Shown: positions 46,393-58,369 of the stretch, one piece after another
Position numbering within the stretch: the first letter of the stretch is position 1
Layout of the letters: each line of letters begins with the position of its first letter
NCBI GenBank assembly: GCA_008692225.1
Contig: VICG01000013.1
Location: forward strand, 744,001 to 808,000
Origin: Monilinia fructicola
Taxonomy: Eukaryota > Ascomycota > Leotiomycetes > Helotiales > Sclerotiniaceae
Length of the DNA: 64,000 bases
Direction: 5' to 3'
Notes under the pieces: generated by a model
Databases searched by the model: none
What the model saw: only the letters and a program-made list of their open reading frames with translations
Told to the model about the DNA's origin: nothing
Translations under genes and position numbers: made by a program

Positions 46393-47347
46393 ATGAAGTT
46401 TACGCAGGTCGCCCTTCCTCTTCTTTTCTCTGGTGCTGCTATTGCTGCACCAGCTGCCTCCAAGACATTGAAGGCAAGATCTACCCAGATTTGTGGTCAA
46501 TATGACAGTGTTGCCACTGGTGCTTACACCGTTTACCAAAATCTCTGGGGTAAAGATCAAGCAACATCTGGATCCCAATGTTCGACTGTTGAATCTCTGA
46601 ACGATGCCAACATCGCATGGTCTAGTTCATGGAGCTGGCAAGGTGCCTCCAATCAGGTCAAATCCTATGCAAACGTCGCTCTTGGTTCAGTCACCAAGAC
46701 TGGTGTCCAAGTTTCTTCGATCTCTAGCATTCCAGCTGTATGGAAGTGGGGGTAAGAAAAGTCCTACTTTATTCATGAGTCAACCTAACCTCTAGTCAGA
46801 TACACTGGAACTTCTATCGTCGCCGATGTCTCATGGGATATCTTCACTGCCGCTACAGCCGGAGGAACCAACCAATACGAAATCATGATCTGGTTAGCTG
46901 CCATCGGAGGTGCTGGACCAATTTCATCTACCGGTACCCCCGTTTCCACCACCACCATCAGCGGTTACGAATTCGAGTTATACTCTGGAACAAATGGAGA
47001 CACCACTGTCTACTCTTTCGTCGCCACTTCCCAGGCCACCAACTTCAACGGAGATCTTTTGGATTTCTTGACCTACTTGAACAAGAACGAAGGATGGTCC
47101 ACCAGCCAATACATTAACGTTTTGGAAGCCGGAACCGAGCCTTTCACCGGTAAGAAGCCTATATCAACATATGAGGTCAGCCATTCTAACAAGCTCTCCA
47201 GGAACCAATGCCGTCTTCAGCGTCTCAGCCTACAGCGTTTCAATCTCTCAGGGAAGTTCAGACGTAGTCAAAGTACCCTCCAGCACATCCAAAGCAACCC
47301 CAACCTCAACATCAACTTTTACCTTTATATTCCAACTTCAACCTTAA
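46393..47347 (+). CDS. GH12 endoglucanase / xyloglucan-specific endo-beta-1,4-glucanase, secreted
   Basis: Exons 46393-46751, 46800-47149 and 47202-47347 join in phase (introns 48 and 52 nt, both with CTAAC branch sites) to 284 residues. Residues 1-18 are a signal peptide ([18 protein letters not shown]). The mature part is a full GH12 beta-jelly-roll: [25 protein letters not shown], the nucleophile Glu in YEIMIWL, and the acid/base Glu in GTEPFTG, with a typical [14 protein letters not shown] end. GH12 enzymes hydrolyse beta-1,4-glucan or xyloglucan outside the cell and some are plant-recognised. The last about 30 residues form a Ser/Thr/Pro linker that runs into a TAA at 47345. Linker-like sequence continues downstream in other frames to a CBM1-like segment, so the original enzyme probably had a cellulose-binding module. 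The catalytic domain itself is intact. Confidence 0.88.
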
Positions 47348-47510
47348 CCCCAACTTCAACCCCAACCCCAACCCCAGCCTCAACATCATCAGCACAAACA
47401 ACACACCAGTACTACTCCAGCAGTTGTCACACCAAACCACCCTCACATCATCCACCAAAACCTCCGCAGCAGCAGTCTCAACCTCCATCACCCCATCAAC
47501 CGGTTCCGTT

Positions 47511-47603
47511 CCTTTGTACGGCAACTGCACTGGTGGAAAGACCTGTTCTGAAGGTACTTGTGTCCAGCAGAACCCCTTCTACTCCAGTGGTATTTCCGTA
47601 TAG
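47511..47603 (+). pseudogene. out-of-frame CBM1-like (fungal cellulose-binding) module remnant
   Basis: In the frame of 47511 the sequence reads [12 protein letters not shown], then [13 protein letters not shown], before a stop at 47601. This matches the fungal CBM1 pattern (LYGQC-GG...TC..GTCV.QN.FYSQC) but is shortened, and the final Cys is lost, apparently through a small indel in the TACTCC/AGTGG area. A Ser/Thr-rich stretch ([21 protein letters not shown]) precedes it in the same frame, but the frame differs from that of the GH12 exon 3. Confidence 0.55.
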
Positions 47604-47609
47604 ATGAAT

Positions 47610-50600
47610 AGAATATCGTTACATTACCTAGCTGGTGACGATTAGTGCAAGGCAGATCACTCATATCAGATCAACTTATCATCGATTCTTCAAAATAGAG
47701 CAGGCCTTATAAGTAGTAAACCTAATAAGGGGGGTTACAGTAATTACATAGATGACCGGACTGGACTGATGAGCATGTCTACTTGACATGGAAATTGTAG
47801 CCTGGTATGTGAGAGGCAGATTTTGTGTATATATTTACGTTCTTGTGGTGGATGATGAAGGTTGTGCATTGAATACCATGAATGTGTTTTCTCAAACATT
47901 TTCATCTTGAATTAATTGCGATGATGTGAGTATTTCTGCGCATACCTTCTTCGACGCTGGAGGGTATAATCTTATTAGCACTGAGCTGTACATTTGTCTT
48001 TGTAAATTCTCGACCATGACGAACACCCATTATTAAGTAGCAAGTCTGTGCTCCTTTCCCTACCTATCAACTAGACCCCTTAGATACACATCAAAGTAAT
48101 CGGTATAGATTATCCCAGGATCCATTGATCTCTTCTCGTCAATCTTTTACGGTATTAAGTAGCGTCTATGTTAAACCACTGCAAACACAGGTCCACTACG
48201 ATCTGGACTACCACTGCCTCGGCGAACACTTCAGAACGGCCTTGCATGATAAGCATGTAGCGATAGGTATACGGATCCCCAAAGTCAATAGTCAACTTCA
48301 CCAACCAAAACACCCCACCTGCCATCGTCTCACAGCTCTATTCCACATTCTCTATCCGCCGTTTTATATCCAAGCCTCAGGTGCAAACCCCTGCTATATT
48401 CCCAGGCATATACATTTATTTATGAAAGTCATTGGCCCTACCAGGCATGATTCGTACACTTCAAATATACACAACATGCCCAATAAATAGTAAGGGAGAA
48501 AGGAGAACTTGATGATTAAGCTTCGATTTGTGGTGGTACGGGGAAAATGCATTGGACTCATCGTTTCGTCATGAAAACCTGATACTATAAGCCTCCCTGG
48601 GAAGAAAGATATAGTTGAGGGAGTACCTCTTCAGAGAGGGGTCAAGTGAAGTTTAGAATTGGTTCCTCGTCTCTATTATGGGTATTTACTTGATATTTGC
48701 GATAATTTATCACAGTGTAAGTTTGCAGAATTAGGATGAGCATACTGCGGATTTGGTGGTCTTGGATTTGTTTTCCGATGGTTACAATGTGGATATTAAA
48801 TATGGTGGAGGAATCTTTGCTATCGAAGCACTCACAAGAAAAGTTGCAATAGAGGTTACTTTTTGTGAAGTTCTCACAGCATCTTGAAAACTTTTTTGGG
48901 GGGTTTCTGGAATGGAAATTGGTATGTTATCTTGAGCCCTGCAGTCTATTTCTATTCGCCCATCTATCTTGCGGTATCTTGTTGGAAAAAGTATTGTTTC
49001 TATGCTGTATAGATAACATGAGAGTTAGAACACAACACAGATTCTTCGTATCAAACTCTTGCAGCTTCGGGTGATAGATACGTGTTACCGGTTGGTCAGA
49101 TGAATACATTCGCTGGTACAAATACTCGAGTATAAAGGGTAACTGTTCTTGCATATCCCATATACGTGTACGAAGATTTATAATACAGAGTGCCCTCAGA
49201 TTAATAAGTAGATAGGGTTTGCTCTTGAATTTCCTTGTTCATGAGATCTCATCTCGCCGATTCAAACCCCAGGGCTTGTGATCTGCCAACGATATAAATG
49301 CCTTATCTGTTCACTCTTGGGTTCCGGCTTGGAAAAACGATAACAATCAATTTGACACAAGTTTCCTTCGAGCGCAATAGAATTAACACTGACTGATTAC
49401 GGTTATTTGGATTTAGAGGGATTCACTTCATTGGTCCAAAAAAAAATTACCATGTAAATATGCATTAGAGTTATCGCTTCACATTGTCGAGAATCAATTT
49501 CAAAATTAATCATTATCACTCATGTCACAGTTGATAATAACTTTTAGTAGCAGAATGAACAATCATTACAAGCTATAGACTACCCCCTATCTGTACTAGA
49601 GCTTCAGCTTATAATCTTGATTGTACGGTACGCCAAGACTCTTAGCACGTAGGCTTGACTATCCTTCGGCAATATATACTTTCTCACCATGATGACAGAC
49701 TAAGCGACATAAAATAAGGAAATTCGGCCATGATTGGTCAATTTGTCGGTTGTCGTTTAATGAGTGGGACAGATCAGAGCGATAGGAGGTGATGAAACCT
49801 CGAACCGGAGACATCATTTTCACAAGGCTACAACCACATATAGCCTCAGCCAAGGTATGCCTGTATCAAAGACCAATGAACAGGCCGATACGATGCTCAG
49901 ATATTTACGCAATCCCCATCTGATAAATCATGATAAATCCAAATCTGTGCAATTTGTCTTCGCGCTCCAATCACCTGGTCGTTTCCCGATGATAAATGGT
50001 TTCTTGAGATTCAGGAACCTCTCATAGCGTACATGAACAATTCAAAATGTGGGCAGACACATTCTCCTAGCTTCAAGCAGACCCGCCGCTACTATCCTTC
50101 CATCATAATCTTTCAGATATATGAAGCTTAATTTCAAGGCGTTTGGGGAAATAAATATTCTACAATAATAACCACGCTCATTGATTGATACGAGGTTGCA
50201 ACAACCAAGCCCTGGTACCATGCCCTATAAAAGCTATATCGTGAAAAGAATTGATAATCTGGTGATTCATTTTTACTTCCTGCTCTAATAATTGATAAAA
50301 TTAGGAAATACAATAACACTGTCCCGCTAATTTCCAGCGTTGAATATGAAGATAATTGGGAGTGGGACGAACCACATTAATAATAGGACTAGGTTTCACC
50401 AAGCAGAGAAATCACGGCTTTGGAAGCCTTCGTAAGCAAGAGAAAATCTATTCCCCAAAATAAGTACATGATCTTTAGTCCTCTAAACAGCATCTATCCC
50501 CTAACCTGCATCAGCATGGTTATATTAATGATTGCAATAATACCTTGGTACAATGTTAGATAGGGAAAGTATCCTCTAGGTCCAATGATGCAGAGTTAAG

Positions 50601-51700
50601 TTACCCGAGTATATATAGCACTAGTTTGCCTTTCGAGTCAGCCTTAAAAATCATGACAACAGATCAGAGAGCTCTGTAGTATGATACATACCTATTAGTC
50701 AAGATATCTTAGAGAAGCAAAAGGTTCACCCTAACGTCTTTTACCACTCAGAAAATCAAACTTCAAGGCTCAGAGTGAAACACCGCAAGCTTAAACCGAA
50801 TCTCTAATGACTGCTCATTACCTAAATCCGTAAGATCTTCTCAGGTTTGCAAAGCATTGCCAAGTCCAGCTCATTAGCTTCAATATTCGCTCCCAAACTT
50901 CATTGGTATATCTATAGCCATGACACAGCATATCTCTTCACCACGAAGATTGATTAATAGACCAAGTTACGACTATAATCACAGGGACTTGACAAGATAA
51001 ACTCCTCCTATCTGACGTATCTATCGCCGTGAAGAATTATTCAATTCAGTAGCAGTGCGCATTTGGCTCACCCACCGTCCTGAGAATCTTCCGGAATTTT
51101 CTCTTGCGTTGACACGTCCTTGGGCTGCTCGAAGTATCCAGCCAAGTTCCGCTGCACAGCCTGGTCTCCAGATCCTCCCCAAGCCTCTCAACCCCAACCG
51201 CTCAACCCCTAACCTACCCAGTGCCATTCCACCATCCAGCACCAGCTCATCACCAGCCCCCGCAACAACCCGAGGGACCATCACCACAACAGAACACCCC
51301 TCACATATATCTCACATCCACCCCTCACCCCTCACCAATCCGCAAACCGACCCATCACCCCAGTCCCACCAGACAACCCCCCACGCAGCATAGTAGCTAT
51401 CAGCCGCCGCATTCCATCAAACAATCCACACGACCGTCCGCCCTCAACTATATATTCCGCGACATCCTCCACAACACGCCGTCCATCGACAACATCAAAT
51501 TCTCCACAACCGAAAGTCCTCGCCGTCAATACGCTACCGCACATCCCTCAAGATGTATCGCCAGACGGATGAAATATGGTTCAGGATGCCAGATCCTCAT
51601 TAGCGTGGGAATGAATGATGGCGCATCGAGGTGAACCTTCTGCATTTCAATGTTTTACTATGGGTATTGTTGGTTGGGGTTCGTTCGTTCTATCGATCAA
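47610..51700. other. gene-poor intergenic region
   Basis: No gene can be supported. Frames at 48125-48490 and 48865-49074 lack family features. From about 51020 to 51600 the plus strand becomes C/A-rich and G-poor, which opens long frames on both strands. Confidence 0.4.
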
Positions 51701-51747
51701 CGTACGTTTAAACCTATACATATATACATATATACATATATTCGAGT

Positions 51748-51786
51748 ATACATACATACACATACATACATACATACATACATACA

Positions 51787-51820
<34 letters not shown>

Positions 51821-51841
51821 CAAACAAACAAACAAACAAAA
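51748..51841. repeat. (CATA)n tetranucleotide microsatellite followed by (CAAA)n
   Basis: About 16 nearly perfect CATA copies run from 51748 to 51815, followed by five to six CAAA copies to 51841. Open frames through it (YIHTYIHT / YVCMYVCM) are repeat artefacts. Confidence 0.9.
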
Positions 51842-52141
51842 GTAACACGCAAAGCCCCAAGATCAAAAAAAGTACTATACCATTTCACCAGAAAACAGCA
51901 AGACCAACCCCCAACCCCCAACCCCAAATCCCTCTCACAAAAAAAACCCCTCACCAATCCATCCACCCACCACACACAACACTCCACAAACCTCCCACAA
52001 ACCAACCAACCAACCACAGAGAAAAAGAAAAAGAAAAAGTTCTTCAAAAAACACAAGACCTGCATCATATCATGAGCACAACTTTCTCTAGTGATTCTTG
52101 CTGCGCTTCCATCAGAACGCGCGACGTTACGTAAGAAATCT

Positions 52142-52212
52142 CCCCTTACCCTTACCCTTACCCTCACCCTCACCCTTACCCTCACCCTCACCCTTACCCC
52201 TACCCCTACCCT
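52142..52212. repeat. CCCTTA/CCCTCA hexamer array (telomere-like but not canonical)
   Basis: About twelve hexamers of CCCTTA, CCCTCA and CCCCTA type. The canonical fungal telomere would read CCCTAA on this strand; here the fifth and sixth bases differ, so the array is a related minisatellite and not a telomere. Confidence 0.85.
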
Positions 52213-52431
52213 CAAAAACAACCACCCCAACCCCCACCCCACCCAACAAAAAGCCCCACGCGGATCAAACGACGAAAGAGCATGAGAGTACAGGTACCTA
52301 GGTATGCATGCATAATGTACTCGAGGACGTACGTATAATCCACATATCAAAATATATTCCAGACATGATTGTCAGTCAGCATTCGATATCCTACGATTGC
52401 GACTCTACAGTATGAAGATGATAATCCCTTG

Positions 52432-52456
52432 GCGCGCGCGCACACACACACACACA
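52432..52456. repeat. (GC)n(CA)n dinucleotide microsatellite
   Basis: GGCGCGCGCG followed by CACACACACACACACA, then a TATATATA run to about 52471. Confidence 0.85.
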
Positions 52457-53133
52457 TATCTATATATATATACTTCGTGATCGACATTTACGTTTTGGGA
52501 TATCTTTTCCGCGAGATCGGTGGTATTAGTTGGTGTATAGCTGCGAGCTATTCCCCTTGATGATTGACATCCCGATTTCTAGCTAAGCGAGAGAACAAAA
52601 CAACAAAACGACATATTGAACAACATTACCGCCCGTTTTTCAAGAGTAGTATATATGCCCACTTACCTAGGTACGTACTGAAAAAGTCACACCCTGGTTT
52701 ACAAAGTCTGCATAATTGAAGAAGGTATCACATATGCTCATTATCTCCCCCACCTCTCCCATCTCATAGACTTCAACCAATAATTCTAAAATATTCCTCT
52801 AGAACATCCCATCAAGTCCATCTAAAGATACCCTTTATACCACAATTCTATCTATAAGAACAAACATCTTTTCTCCCCAAAATCTCGCACCAAAATCTCG
52901 CACCAAAACTATTCCCATCAAAGAACCACCTATATCATGCTCCCAATAAGAGTCTGAAATACATACTACCCTAGAAAGCTTCCCCTAAAAACCATCTCAT
53001 CCGTCATGACTTATAGTATCCAGTGGAATCCAGCCACATCATGTACAAACAAATGTACAATAAAAATACGTATGCGTACATGTGATAGTGGTAAAAATGT
53101 TTGCAAGAATCAAAATTTTGTACAAAAATGATT

Positions 53134-54975
53134 TTATGCGAGGACCAATCCTATACCGAGCATGGCCACCAAAAACAATCATACTACCTTCGATCTTTCT
53201 AGCTGCGCTGCTATTGGCGGTAGTAGAGGTAGATGCGGAGCCAGTAGCGGTACCAGTAGCAGTGCCAGTAGCAGTGCCAGCGGCAGAGGATGAGGATGAA
53301 GCTGAAGCTGAAGCTGAAGGAGAAGATGAAGAAGATGTGGCCTTCGAACCGGTGGTCTCGCCAGATGGGGAGTTGCTTTCGTCATTTGAGAGTGGTTTGA
53401 TAGCGAGGTTAGAAACGGTCTTTCCTGCCAGCATCAGTAACCTTTTGGGTGACCTTGGTACTTGTAACCGAAACAATCTTTCCGTTATTGGGGTTTTTGA
53501 TACCGTTTTTTAATGACATCTGCGGCTCCGGGTGGCACGTCTGGAATGGTCCAGCTTTTTGAAAAGTTTGGACTGGTAATTGAGGGATGGATCACAGGCT
53601 GGGGCGACTGTAGTCGTGTTTCTTGCCTTTTGTCCTTGTATGCTGGTGACGTTAAGAGTGTTGAATTGAGCCTGAAGAGTATTGTAGTCGGAAAGAAGCT
53701 TAGCCGATCCATCATCATTAATGGTAACCAATCCGTAGTTTGAGGTTTCTTGGGAGAATTCATAAACCATGCCTCCAGAAAGGACTGGCGTCATCAATGG
53801 ACCATAGAGAACTGGAAACTTCCGTGAAAACACGAGGAGCTGGGACGTTGCAGCCATATTCGGAGAAGAAAAAACGGGAACACTGGTATTGGTGAAGCTT
53901 GCGACAAGCGTATCATAACCGGAAGTGGTGTATGAAGAGTCTCCACACCAGGAGTAACTGTTCAGGGCAAATAGATCAACTCTGGATGGATCGCTGTCAT
54001 CCTTGGTAGTGGTGCATTGAAGGTAGTTCCATGTATCATCAAGGATATCACGAACATCCGCAGCACTGTAACCGACTGGAATAGAGCGGGAAGAATGATT
54101 GGCGATATAGTTCTTGAGATCTCGAGTGACAGCCTGTGTTTGTTAGTTTGAGATGTAGGGTAGAGAGATTCGGGAAGCCTACTCTCATATATGGGCCAAC
54201 CGTCTTTCCAGTGTCATCATCATTAATAAACTTCATTTTCCAGCGAAGAAAAGTAAAGTGTTTGGATAATCCTTGAAAGCCTCAACAACAGCAAAGGTTC
54301 TTTCCAAGTATGAGACATCATAAGTGGTCCATGGGGCACTTCTATCGATACTCTCACCAATCAGAGGGGAGTTTACGTCAATCAACATATAAATGCCAAC
54401 CTGTCAAACATTAGTTAACCGAGTCCCGAATTCCAAGCCACAAAACAACTAACCTCATTGAAGATACTGGCACATTCATCGTGGTTGAGACTTCCATCCA
54501 CGTTGTACACACGAATAGCGTTGACGCCCAATTTCTGCATCAAGGCCGCATCTCTCAAACAAACGGCACCATCACTGAGAGGATCAACACCACTTGAAGG
54601 CTTATAACCTGAAGCTCCACCTGGTTGATATGCGACCCCCAACAGTTGAAATCGATCACCGGTAACAGGATTGATAAAGTCTGAGCCTTGAATTTCAATC
54701 GGTTGAACGGCGAGTGTAACTGTTGCACAAATTGCGAGGACAGTGGCGGGAATCTAAATTATGAAGAGTCAGTATCGAGTATACTTTACACAACAGGCGG
54801 TATGATTGATTGATGGATGGATGGATGGATGGATTAGATTAGATAGTGTCTGAATACAAAAATTCTCTACTCAAGAAACCCAAGAAAACTATTGTATCTT
54901 TCGAAGACATTCAAATCATAAACTGCCAAGGGGTCCGGTCAAGGATATCAAAAAACATACCTTAGAAGCCAACAT
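53134..54975 (-). CDS. gel: GPI-anchored beta-1,3-glucanosyltransferase, GH72 (Gel/Gas family), with many one-base insertions
   Basis: Exons 54961-54975 (MLASK), 54454-54753, 54183-54400 and 53134-54133 fit the splice signals GTATGT/TTTAG, GTTAGT/GACAG and GTAGGC/ACACAG. The product starts with a signal peptide split by intron 1, then the GH72 domain (GVAYQPGG, INAIR-like VNAIRVYNVD). Both catalytic Glu motifs are present at DNA level: GNEV near 54235 and FFSEYGCN near 53865. There is no Cys-rich CBM43, so it is the short Gel1-like type. A Ser/Ala/Thr-rich stalk (GTATGTATGT) and a hydrophobic tail (VAMLGIGLVLA) with a stop at 53134 form the GPI signal. The enzyme cuts and re-joins beta-1,3-glucan at the wall. 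At least eight one- or two-base insertions break the frame, all at short runs; without them the protein is complete. Sequence error or a very young pseudogene is possible. Confidence 0.85.
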
Positions 54976-55236
54976 TATCTCTCTCTTTTTTTTATTCTTC
55001 CAAAATTAAGTAGGTAGGTGAGTGAGTGAGCGAGTGATATAACAAATAAATCTCTTAAAAGAGAGAAGAAAGTCCAAGACACCAAGAAAAATGAGAGAAA
55101 TTGCGAGAGCAAGGTGGTTCAAATGGGAAGAGTAGCACGATGTAGATTAGTATTTATTACTTTCCGTCTTCCGTCTTATGATAAGAAATCCGTTCCAAAT
55201 GAGTGAATGTTTGAGATTCTCAAATTAAAGAAAGAA

Positions 55237-55240
55237 GGAG

Positions 55241-55270
<30 letters not shown>
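55237..55270. repeat. (GAA)n triplet repeat
   Basis: About eleven GAA units, within a longer purine-rich stretch (55225-55330) upstream of the GH72 gene. Confidence 0.85.
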
Positions 55271-55272
<2 letters not shown>

Positions 55273-55559
55273 GTGGCAGAGCAAGATGATGAGGAGGATG
55301 ACGATGAGGATGGAGAAGAAGAAAAGATATAAAAAACCAAACTCAGCTCTAATCGTTCTTGCAGAGAAAAAAGAGAGACAGATAGATAGAAGGAAGATGG
55401 ATGGAGAGATGGATGATACCTTCAAGGGTACAGCAAGGAAGGTGAAGTGGAAAGATCAGGGAAAAGCTTCACATGAAACTAATAAAATGGGTAAGTGGAT
55501 GATTACATAAGCGAAGTGGATGGAAGAGGTGGATATGGACATTTGGAAAGTGGATGATG

Positions 55560-55640
55560 GAAGATGGATGGTGGATGATGGATGGACATTGGACAAGTGA
55601 GTGTGACAAGTGAGTGAGTGAGTGAGTGAATGGACAAGTG
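55560..55640. repeat. GATG/GTGA-type simple repeats
   Basis: GATGGATG units followed by ACAAGTGAGTGA units; low complexity, non-coding. Confidence 0.6.
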
Positions 55641-55972
55641 AAGTGAATGACTAGTGAATGATCAAGTCAATAATGATCAAATTGAAGCTTATTTTTGAGT
55701 GAAGGAAGCTTGAAAGGATGGCACGGTTGAATTACCGAGTTATATCGAGGGGTCTATTCCATCTACAGTACAGTATTGGGCAATTGAATCCTTGAAACCC
55801 GTGGAATCCATGAAACCCATGAAGTGATTAATCTTGATAAGAAATTAACCTTTTATACGAGATATTAATTACTGGGACTTACTTAAACTACAGTATTATA
55901 GCAAAAAGTCTAAAACCCATGGATGTTATTGAAGATTATTAGGTTACTGTAAGATGGATTTAATAGTTGATT

Positions 55973-56023
55973 TTGTATTTTGTATTTTGTGTTTTGTATT
56001 TGTATTTGTATTTGTATTTGTTT
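55973..56023. repeat. TTTTGTA / TTTGTA tandem repeat
   Basis: Eight or so T-rich units ending in GTA or GTG. Confidence 0.75.
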
Positions 56024-56743
56024 CCAACAGATGAGTTCTAATTGGTTAATATCTTTTTGGAGGGGAATTTAAATGATATATATGCAGATTGTTGTGGAAC
56101 TAGATATCTTCAGGGCTGATACCTAGGTAGGTACAGTATAGCTCGGTAAATCTTGAAGGATTTCTTGAATCACGATATCATATTGTAATACAGCAATAAG
56201 TACTAATAAGCATACTGAGTACGGACTACGGAGTAGTGAAGTGTTACAGTAAAAATCTCACAATCTTATATCCATCATTACATCATCATCATCACCATTT
56301 CATGATTTTCATCCAATTGCATCGGCCCGGCTAACTCAAGAAAGGAATCCGTAATTGGAACGAATACTTTTTAGACCTACCCAGGTATTGAACCAATGAG
56401 AATAATGTATTTTGGAGAGACCGACATACTACCGAGAACCTTTTTTTTCTATTCCGTACTGTATGTAATACCGGAACAACAATAATAAATAATAATAATA
56501 AGTCTCTGTACAAGTACTCTGTAATAATTAGTAAGTCTATAAGTCTGTAACAATGAGTCTGTGAGTCTGTGAGTCTGTATCAGTGTACCTACTGCCCAGT
56601 GACCAGGTGACCTACCTTAGTAATTACCTGCCGCTTTAATTTGCCGATGACTGTTTCCTACCAAGATACGGTGATAGTTAGTCTTTCGGTAAAGGGGCCG
56701 TGAAAATCAAGATCATTTCGCCGGACGCAGGGCTCAAGTAATA

Positions 56744-56799
56744 ATGGTGATGATGATGATGATGATGATGATGACAATAATAATAATAACAATAATAAT
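56744..56799. repeat. (GAT)n then (AAT)n triplet repeats
   Basis: Ten GAT-type units are followed by seven to eight AAT/AAC units. Confidence 0.85.
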
Positions 56800-56819
56800 A
56801 CTTATGCTTATAATAATTA

Positions 56820-58330
56820 TAATAACACTGTAACAATAGAACGGATTGAAGTTGCTTGGGAACCCCGGGGCCAATTTACTCACTCATCTTACCTTCCTAC
56901 AGTAGTGCTCCCGTACTCCGTAGTAGATACCTCCACTATTAGCTCCAACTAGCGACTCAAAAGCTACCTACTCTGTACTCCGTACAGTACTCGTTAGTTG
57001 CAGAAAACACATGGGTACGGAATAGTCTACAAAGTATCTTCTGTGTTACAGATACCGCCATGATGCTGTATGATGGTTGATAATCTTAAGAAAAATCCGT
57101 CTACTCTGCTTCTGGCAACCAATCAGAATTCGATCCAACTCGTATCTACGACAGTACTAACTGCTATTTATACCACTACTTAGCTATTTATTTGCCTTTG
57201 AGCTTTAAGCTTTGAGCCTTTCAACACGAGCTCTCTTGCCTTCTCCACTTACTATATATGCTTCGAAGCTTGTGTCCCGGTTGGGTTGTCTGCGAGCTCA
57301 CATCCTGTACTGTAGTCTATATCCCATGAAGTTGTCCCCGGAGTAAAGAGAGTTGAGAAACGTTAGGAAAGTTCAGCTCAGTTTTGTTCCGTTCTTGTAC
57401 ACGGACGGGTATCGGGTACCGATACCGGGTAAGGGTACAGACAGTATCACTTTATATTACATTTTATTTTTGATCTACATAAAACATTTTCACACTTCGG
57501 TAGTGGAGTTTTCGATATTTGTTTGGGTCTCTCGTCTCTGGGTACTGTACAGTGAGAACGAAAATGATTTTCATTCCATCTCACATCATGCCCAAGGACG
57601 AAGTACCGGGTGGCCAATTAAAATCGAGGCCATTAAAGTTTTGTTGCATATCTAATGTTTGAAGATTCATTTTATCATCTGGAAGCATTATTAATTGACC
57701 TTAAACGTCTGATTGGTGCGCAAAACCAAAATCTGATTGTCAATATTAATACAGTAACATACCTCACAAGCAGCCTACCTACTGTCCGTACCTATCTAGC
57801 AAGCATAACTATGCATGGACGGAGTAAGCGAACCTAGGTATAGTACCATCTATATATCCATACATAAGTACAAGCTGCTTTACAGATCTCATCCCAAATA
57901 CCCAAATTGACATCATACTGATAATTCAAGCACTTCCATCCATCCATGCATGTCTCAAGAATACCTAGGTAATAGTGAACACCAAAAATCCCTCGTGCCG
58001 TCAATCTTATTCGTGAACAAAGCGAGGGGCGGGAATCGGCAACCATAGATGTGCAACCAAAGCTCCGGGCATCTTCAATCTCCACGCAGCCGTATCAGAA
58101 AGGGAAAAAAAAAAGAGTCACCAACTTCAAGTCTCCCACCCCGTAGGTAGTCGCCGCACATGATACCGTATCCCGTACAGTGGAAGAAGGTGGATCTTCC
58201 AATAGCTCGTATCACCACTTCTCATTTGGTTTGAATCTTCAACACGAGCTCGTATCAAGCGATTGATAGACATCTCGGTAGCAGTTTCACTTTAGGGCCC
58301 TTTATTTGTTTGGTGATGGGGATCGCACAC
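56820..58330. other. intergenic region rich in CTCCGTACT-type motifs
   Basis: Short near-palindromic motifs such as TACTCCGTAC, TACTGTACAGT and ACCTAGGTA recur between 56.1 and 58.2 kb. No coding features are seen. Confidence 0.4.
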
Positions 58331-58332
58331 AG

Positions 58333-58362
58333 CACAGTAGAACCTCGCTTATACGGGTCCGC
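58333..58362 (+). mobile_element. solo terminal-inverted-repeat-like motif of pogo/Tc1 type
   Basis: CAGTAGAACCTCGCTTATAC, continuing GGGTCCGC, resembles the CAGTAGAACCTCG-TTAT ends of pogo-like elements. No inverted partner or transposase frame was found within the window, so it would be a relic end. Confidence 0.3.
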
Positions 58363-58369
58363 TTTTTTG

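Noticed and set aside
46833..47117. open frame overlapping GH12 exon 2
   Set aside because: Out-of-frame shadow of the GH12 coding sequence.
51697..52350. 217-codon minus-strand frame and overlapping plus-strand frames
   Set aside because: They are translations of the CATA microsatellite and the CCCTTA array.
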